In this document: piece after piece, positions 63,848-64,000 of the stretch
Numbering within the stretch: position 1 is the stretch's first letter
Layout: every line of letters starts with the position of its first letter
NCBI RefSeq assembly: GCF_021184045.1
Contig: NZ_CP073710.1
Coordinates: forward strand, 1 to 64,000
Length of the DNA: 64,000 nt
Direction: 5' to 3'
Source: Methanococcoides orientis
Lineage (GTDB): Archaea; Halobacteriota; Methanosarcinia; Methanosarcinales; Methanosarcinaceae
The notes under the pieces: model-generated
What the model saw: only the letters and a program-made list of their open reading frames with translations
Databases searched by the model: none
Told to the model about the DNA's origin: nothing
Position numbers and translations under genes: made by a program

Positions 63848-64000
63848 CAGTTAGCATCTCTATGTCATTTTTGTCTTTACCAGATGACCAGTATGCAGCC
63901 AGCGCAGAGCCCATTATATTGTGCCAGATGCTGAATAAAGCGCCAGGCAGGGCAGCCAGGGGTGAGAAATACTTTACAGCAAGTGCGACACTTAATCCTG
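63825..64000 (-). CDS. C-terminal end of a transporter (sodium/bile-acid symporter-like), cut by window edge
   Basis: The leftward frame entering from the right edge reads [38 protein letters not shown], a hydrophilic tail and TGA at 63825-63827. The [20 protein letters not shown] pattern with a hydrophobic lead is typical of the last helices of bile-acid:sodium symporter family proteins. Only about 58 residues are visible, so the identification is tentative. The stop overlaps the start of the HAD remnant. Confidence 0.6.
   Translation of the reverse strand, partial: GLSVALAVKYFSPLAALPGALFSIWHNIMGSALAAYWSSGKDKNDIEMLTDAPPKRW

Overview
The window is archaeal and almost certainly from a methylotrophic methanogen of the Methanosarcinaceae, closest in style to Methanococcoides or Methanolobus (a genus-level impression only). 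The evidence is a dimethylamine methyltransferase gene (mtbB) with an in-frame amber (pyrrolysine) codon at position 356, its corrinoid protein and permease, a Msr-type (DUF1724) regulator, proteasome-activating nucleotidase, aIF2-gamma, RpoE'/Spt4 and S24e/S27ae, archaeal tRNAs, and many TTG starts preceded by good ribosome-binding sites. No convincing protein gene ends in TAG; the two TAG codons that interrupt genes (mtbB and an F420-hydrogenase-beta-like gene at 17.7-18.9 kb) are both followed by well-conserved in-frame sequence.

Layout. 0-10.9 kb: an acidic ribbon-helix-helix/winged-helix protein, ilvD, a multi-PAS histidine kinase in a segment bounded by a perfect 28-bp direct repeat, a COG1031-type radical SAM protein, a minus-strand lipid/sugar group (flippase-like protein, NDP-sugar pyrophosphorylase), an OB-fold protein and an FKBP lipoprotein. 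11.4-17.5 kb: a four-gene operon encoding a DUF2162 membrane protein, an ExbB/MotA-like protein, an ExbD-like DUF2149 protein and a 1439-residue exported, membrane-anchored CobN-like chelatase. This is the most unusual module here. 17.7-24.7 kb: the amber-containing FrhB-like protein, tRNA-Ala and tRNA-Ile, a small HTH regulator with a palindromic operator candidate, an aconitase-family large subunit, and larBC for nickel-pincer cofactor synthesis.

24.9-41.3 kb: a TPR protein with 1008-bp internal repeats, a U32 peptidase, Maf, a DUF427 protein convergent with a three-gene operon (MscS channel, multi-cluster CDGSH protein, rubredoxin-fused pyruvate-oxidase-like enzyme), then a MarR-RND-exporter-COG1361-COG1361 operon with a palindrome at its promoter. 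41.4-45.0 kb: the conserved archaeal information-processing operon aIF2-gamma, PIN protein, rpoE', spt4, dephospho-CoA kinase, rps24e, rps27ae, ended by a hairpin terminator and followed by five degenerate AATTTAG repeats.

45.2-57.6 kb: methylamine and signalling region. A Msr-like regulator, a dCache histidine kinase and a response regulator are transcribed leftwards; mtbC-mtbB-permease are transcribed rightwards. A PAS-GAF protein, another response regulator, two small proteins, an integral membrane protein and a PAS histidine kinase follow. 57.8-64 kb: a small membrane protein, tRNA-Glu, PAN, a Gln/Pro-rich winged-helix protein, uvrB, tRNA-Gly, a truncated HAD-phosphatase remnant, and the end of a membrane transporter-like gene running off the window.

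Two genes (mtbC and the RND exporter) have excellent ribosome-binding sites and conserved N-termini but no ATG, GTG or TTG at the expected start (ACG and ATC/ATA instead). They are either rare non-canonical starts or sequence errors.
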